A DNA stretch of 64,000 nucleotides from Actinomycetospora sp. TBRC 11914. GTDB lineage: Bacteria > Actinomycetota > Actinomycetes > Mycobacteriales > Pseudonocardiaceae. A program made the position numbers and the translations under genes. The stretch covers positions 1 to 64,000 of the forward strand of contig NZ_JABBND010000008.1 of NCBI RefSeq assembly GCF_012933465.1, given 5' to 3'. Position 1 is the first letter of the stretch, and the number at the start of each line of letters is the position of its first letter. Under the pieces are notes generated by a model that was not told where the DNA came from, did no database searches, and saw only the letters and a list, made by a program, of their open reading frames with translations. Shown piece after piece: positions 61,565 to 64,000 of this stretch.

Positions 61565-61576
61565 GAGGAAGCGGCG

Positions 61577-61930
61577 ATGGCCTGGGAAGCAGTGGCGGAC
61601 CTCGACCAGCTCGAGGAAGGCGACATGATGCTCGTCGACATGGGCGAGCCGATCTGCGTCGTCCGGCTGTACGAGGACGAGGCGGTGGCCGTGCACAACA
61701 CGTGCACCCACCAGCAGCAGCCGCTCAACGAGGGCTACCTGCAGGAGGACGACAGCCTCATCTGCCCCGCGCACAACTCCCGGTTCGACCTCCACACCGG
61801 CGTGCCCACCGGTGTCCCGGCCGTCGACCCGATCCCCGTCTACGCCTGCAAGATCGAGGACGGGGCGATCTGGGTGGACGTGGAGCAGCAGCTCAACGAC
61901 GCGGCCATCCCCCACAAGCCGTATCACTGA
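61577..61930 (+). CDS. Rieske-type [2Fe-2S] ferredoxin
   Basis: 117 residues, a stand-alone Rieske protein: NTCTHQQQPLNEGYLQEDDSLICPAHNSRFDLHTGVPTGVPAVDPIPVY carries the two Cys and two His ligands (CTH and CPAH). It resembles ferredoxins of bacterial dioxygenase or nitrite-reductase systems and probably shuttles electrons for or from the adjacent membrane Rieske protein. GAGAGGAAGCG upstream. Confidence 0.95.
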   Translation: MAWEAVADLDQLEEGDMMLVDMGEPICVVRLYEDEAVAVHNTCTHQQQPLNEGYLQEDDSLICPAHNSRFDLHTGVPTGVPAVDPIPVYACKIEDGAIWVDVEQQLNDAAIPHKPYH

Positions 61931-61960
61931 GGTCCTCGCACCTCCTACGCCCACCACACG

Positions 61961-62249
61961 ATGAACCGGTGACGACGGCCGCTCGGCCCGGCTCCACCTG
62001 CGCGCGACCGCCCAGATCCTCGAGGCCGGGGTCATCCCGCTGCTCCTGCTCGTCGCGGCCGGTCTCGGGCTCCTGTCGGTCGTGCTCGCGACGTGGCTCG
62101 GCATCTGGGTGCTGGTCGCGTCCATGGGGCTGATCGCCCTGCTGGCGGTCCGCCGGGCGGGCCTGCCGTGGTGGAAGGGCCTGCTGCTCATCCTCGCGCT
62201 GGTCGTGCTGGCGCTGCTCGTCGTCGGGGTGAAGACGCTCGGGCACTGA
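61961..62249 (+). pseudogene. small two-helix membrane protein, start apparently frameshifted
   Basis: An in-frame stretch reads RLHLRATAQILEAGVIPLLLLVAAGLGLLSVVL... to KTLGH, with two membrane spans (about residues 10-45 and 56-88 of the open frame) and good coding bias. No ATG, GTG or TTG precedes the first span in this frame. An ATG at 61961 is one base out of frame; removing one G near 61968 would give MNRDDGRSARLHL. This may be a real frameshift, a sequencing error or a non-standard start. Confidence 0.5.
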
Positions 62250-62325
62250 GGTTCGGTCAGGTGACCCTCGCCCGCGGGGCTGTTCGTCCGCTTCACTGGT
62301 CCGACTCCCGACGAGAGGGCACGTG

Positions 62326-62490
62326 ATGACCGGTTCGCCGACTCCCCCGCTGTCCCCGGCGGCCGAGGTCGAGGTGGGTATGGAGGTGGGTGTCGAGGTG
62401 GGTGTCGAGGCCGACGAGGCCGGCGAGCTCGCGGCGTTCCTGGCGGCCGAGAAGGTCGCCAACGACTACCACCCGGGCCTCGAGGTCTGA
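62326..62490 (+). CDS. 54-residue hypothetical peptide
   Basis: ATG at 62326 with GAGAGGGCACGTG upstream. Reads MTGSPTPPLSPAAEVEVGMEV, a VEVG repeat, then DEAGELAAFLAAEKVANDYHPGLEV. Acidic and probably helical in the second half. A 12-bp tandem repeat encodes the VEVG part. No family recognised; it could be a small regulatory or toxin/antitoxin-like protein, but there is no partner gene. Confidence 0.5.
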   Translation: MTGSPTPPLSPAAEVEVGMEVGVEVGVEADEAGELAAFLAAEKVANDYHPGLEV

Positions 62491-62537
62491 GCCGGAGGAC
62501 CGCGACCCGGCATGGGTCGACTGCGAAGGCCTCCGGA

Positions 62538-62564
62538 GCGACCGAGTCGCCGCGACTCGGTCGC
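62538..62564 (+). terminator. 12-bp-stem hairpin
   Basis: Arms 62538-62549 and 62553-62564 (GCGACCGAGTCG and complement) with only 3 bases between them, 48 bp after the 54-residue gene. A strong terminator candidate. Confidence 0.75.
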
Positions 62565-62641
62565 GCGGCCACGGATCCGTCCGCTGCCGCGCCACCCGGG
62601 GCCGGGCCGGCGCGACCCCTCGAGGAGGCAGACTCGCGGTC

Positions 62642-63076
62642 ATGGAGCTCTCCGACGTGTTCGCGCTGTGCGCGGGCGAGCAGGGCCTCGTCGTCGTGGC
62701 CACGGCCCGCGCCGACGGGACGATCCAGTCCTCGGTCGTCAACGGCGGCCTGATCCCGCACCCCGTCACGGGCGAGCAGGTCTTCGCCTTCGTGACCTAC
62801 GGGCCCGCGAAGCTCGGGAACCTGCGCCGCCGCCCCTGGACCGCGGTCACCGCCCGCTCGGGGTGGCGCTGGGCGACGGTCGAGGGCACCGTCGAGATCG
62901 TCGGGCCGGACGACCCGCTGCCGGGCGTCGCCGAGGACCGGATCCCGGGCCTGCTCCGCGACATCTTCACGTCGGCCGGCGGCACCCACGACGACTGGGA
63001 CGAGTTCGACGCCGTGATGGCCCGCGACCGCCGCGCCGCGGTCCTCGTCACGCCCACGCGGATCTACTCGAACTGA
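62642..63076 (+). CDS. PPOX-fold F420-dependent enzyme
   Basis: 144 residues of the PPOX-class F420 type: VVVATARADGTIQSSVVNGGLIPHPVTGEQVFAFVTYGPAKLGNLRRRPWTAVTARSGWRWATVEGTVEIVGPDDPLP. Resembles the TIGR03618-type subgroup. CGAGGAGGCAG upstream. Ends 13 bp inside the convergent CGNR gene. Confidence 0.88.
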   Translation: MELSDVFALCAGEQGLVVVATARADGTIQSSVVNGGLIPHPVTGEQVFAFVTYGPAKLGNLRRRPWTAVTARSGWRWATVEGTVEIVGPDDPLPGVAEDRIPGLLRDIFTSAGGTHDDWDEFDAVMARDRRAAVLVTPTRIYSN

Positions 63077-63660
63077 CCCCCGTGGTGGCGGCGGTAGTGC
63101 CGCGCCACCCGGGCCCGGTTCCCGCAGCCGGCCGAGCACCATTCGCGGCGCGCGTGCTGCCGCACGAAGTACAGGACGCAGCCCGGCGCCCGGCACGCCC
63201 GCAGGTCCGCCGACCCGGCGAGCAGGTCGACCGCCTGCTCCGCCACCGCGGCGACGACGGCGAGGGCCGCCGATCCATGCGACCGGGTCACCCGCACGAG
63301 CGCCCCGCCCTCGTCGCGCTCCAGCGCCGACCACGTCGGGGCGGCGGACGCCGCGTCGTTCACGACGGCGACCGCCTGGTCCGCATCGGTGACGGGTGAG
63401 GTCCAGGTCGGGCGGTCGTCGGCGGTCGCCTCGGCCGCCAGGCACCGCAGCGCGTCCCGCAGCGCCCGGAGCCGGCGCAGCGCCTCGTCGTCGACGGTCC
63501 CGTCCGGCCGGCCGAGCCCGCGAGCGGCACCGCCGAACCACGCCCGGGCCTGCTCGGGGTCGTCGAGCGTGTCGTGCACCCCCTGGCGGTCCGCCCACAC
63601 GGTGTTCATCAGCTCGACGGGCCACGGCTCGCCGCCGAGCTCGACCGCCTCCGTCGTCAC
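63064..63660 (-). CDS. CGNR zinc-finger / ABATE-domain regulator
   Basis: 198 residues: an N-terminal ABATE domain (GGEPWPVELMNTVWADRQGVHDTLDDPEQARAWF) and a C-terminal CGNR zinc finger (CRAPGCVLYFVRQHARREWCSAGCGNRARVARHYRRHHG). It is a predicted stress-responsive transcription regulator. GTG at 63660 has AGGAGG five bases upstream; a second GTG (63666) is possible. Divergent from the PPOX-like gene at 63778, which it may regulate. Confidence 0.9.
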   Translation of the reverse strand: MTTEAVELGGEPWPVELMNTVWADRQGVHDTLDDPEQARAWFGGAARGLGRPDGTVDDEALRRLRALRDALRCLAAEATADDRPTWTSPVTDADQAVAVVNDAASAAPTWSALERDEGGALVRVTRSHGSAALAVVAAVAEQAVDLLAGSADLRACRAPGCVLYFVRQHARREWCSAGCGNRARVARHYRRHHGGQFE

Positions 63661-63675
63661 CCGCACCTCCTGGAT

Positions 63676-63741
63676 CTAATGCCTAGGCGCTCCACTGCCC
63701 GTTTGACTTTGCCACGCCGGAGGAGGACTGTCACCTAATGC
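63676..63741. promoter_or_regulatory. CTAATGC direct repeats between divergent genes
   Basis: CTAATGC occurs at 63676-63682 and 63735-63741, 59 bp apart, between the CGNR regulator and the PPOX-like gene; the first runs into a GCCTAGGC palindrome. Candidate CGNR binding sites, weakly supported. Confidence 0.35.
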
Positions 63742-63777
63742 GAGCACCAAAGCTCAGCCGTTAGACGAGGAGGGGCC

Positions 63778-64000
63778 ATGGAGCGCGGGTTCCACGCCGG
63801 GGAGCGGGCGGTGCAGCAGCGGGCGGGCACGCGTGCCGAGGCCGACCGGCTCGCGGGGATGCTCGACGAGCCCGACCTGCGCTCCGGCCTCGGGCAGTTC
63901 CTCGCCGAGCGCACCTTCGCCGGCCTCGCCGCCCGCGACACCGACGGCCGACTGTGGATCTCGCCCGTGACCGGTACGCCGGGCTTCCTCCGGCCGACGA
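63778..64000 (+). CDS. pyridoxamine-oxidase-fold flavin-binding protein (partial)
   Basis: ATG at 63778 with ACGAGGAGGGG upstream; 74 codons run off the window. MERGFHAGERAVQQRAGTRAEADRLAGML... then FLAERTFAGLAARDTDGRLWISPVTGTPGFL, matching the N-terminus of PNPOx-like flavin proteins. Divergent from the CGNR gene. Confidence 0.8.
   Translation, partial: MERGFHAGERAVQQRAGTRAEADRLAGMLDEPDLRSGLGQFLAERTFAGLAARDTDGRLWISPVTGTPGFLRPT

Overview
The window is very GC-rich, with nearly every third codon position G or C and many GTG starts. It looks like a chromosomal segment of a free-living actinobacterium. Markers are a WhiB regulator, an Lsr2-type DNA-binding domain, several F420/PPOX split-barrel and LLM-fold flavin enzymes, a 13E12-type DUF222/HNH protein behind an actinobacterial SOS box, and a LigD-type polymerase protein. 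The gene mix fits Pseudonocardiales (Pseudonocardia or Actinomycetospora-like), but that is inference. No tRNA, rRNA, CRISPR array, IS element or prophage was seen.

Layout. 1-2.9 kb: end of an unknown gene, an uncharacterised gene, an SMP-30 lactonase and a CYTH-like protein. 3.3-6.8 kb: a quinoprotein locus with a small PQQ-associated protein, a PQQ alcohol dehydrogenase carrying the Asp pair typical of lanthanide enzymes, a 29-residue pqqA, then rubredoxin and an R2-like diiron protein. 6.8-13.7 kb: membrane proteins, a PadR/HAD pair, a GDT1-like exporter, a P450, and a TetR/aldo-keto reductase divergon with two operators. 13.7-15.9 kb: the SOS-box HNH gene. 16-19.5 kb: a MarR/monooxygenase divergon and small metabolic genes. 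19.5-23.7 kb: a drug-efflux operon of lipoprotein adaptor, HlyD adaptor and DHA2 pump.

23.7-29.8 kb: SRPBCC, thioesterase, DUF899, PPOX, uronate-dehydrogenase-like genes and a LigD-like protein whose ligase lysine is missing. 29.9-38.4 kb: membrane proteins, a DMT transporter and alpha/beta hydrolase that share a palindromic operator, a large LuxR-type ATPase regulator, and an Lsr2 C-domain mini-protein. 38.4-44.6 kb: DHA2 and AI-2E membrane proteins, a cation-diffusion facilitator, a methyltransferase, and a TetR/DUF1348 divergon. 44.7-50.3 kb: SnoaL, DUF2231-Rieske, WhiB, metallo-beta-lactamase-fold, F420 LLM and AraC genes.

50.4-56.5 kb: an amine-catabolism locus. A topaquinone copper amine oxidase and its permease face a second permease with an IclR regulator, and long palindromes lie between the oxidase and the araC gene. 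56.5-60.4 kb: a membrane protein with a 26-bp duplication at its end, then a three-gene phosphorelay of SpoIIE phosphatase-receiver, CHASE3 histidine kinase and receiver. 60.6-64 kb: a second DUF2231-Rieske protein, a Rieske ferredoxin, a small membrane gene that appears frameshifted at its start, and PPOX-fold genes around a CGNR regulator.

Two themes stand out. One is quinone-cofactor oxidation of alcohols and amines (PQQ and TPQ), with several small redox proteins nearby. The other is many regulator-plus-divergent-target pairs whose operators can be read directly as palindromes.
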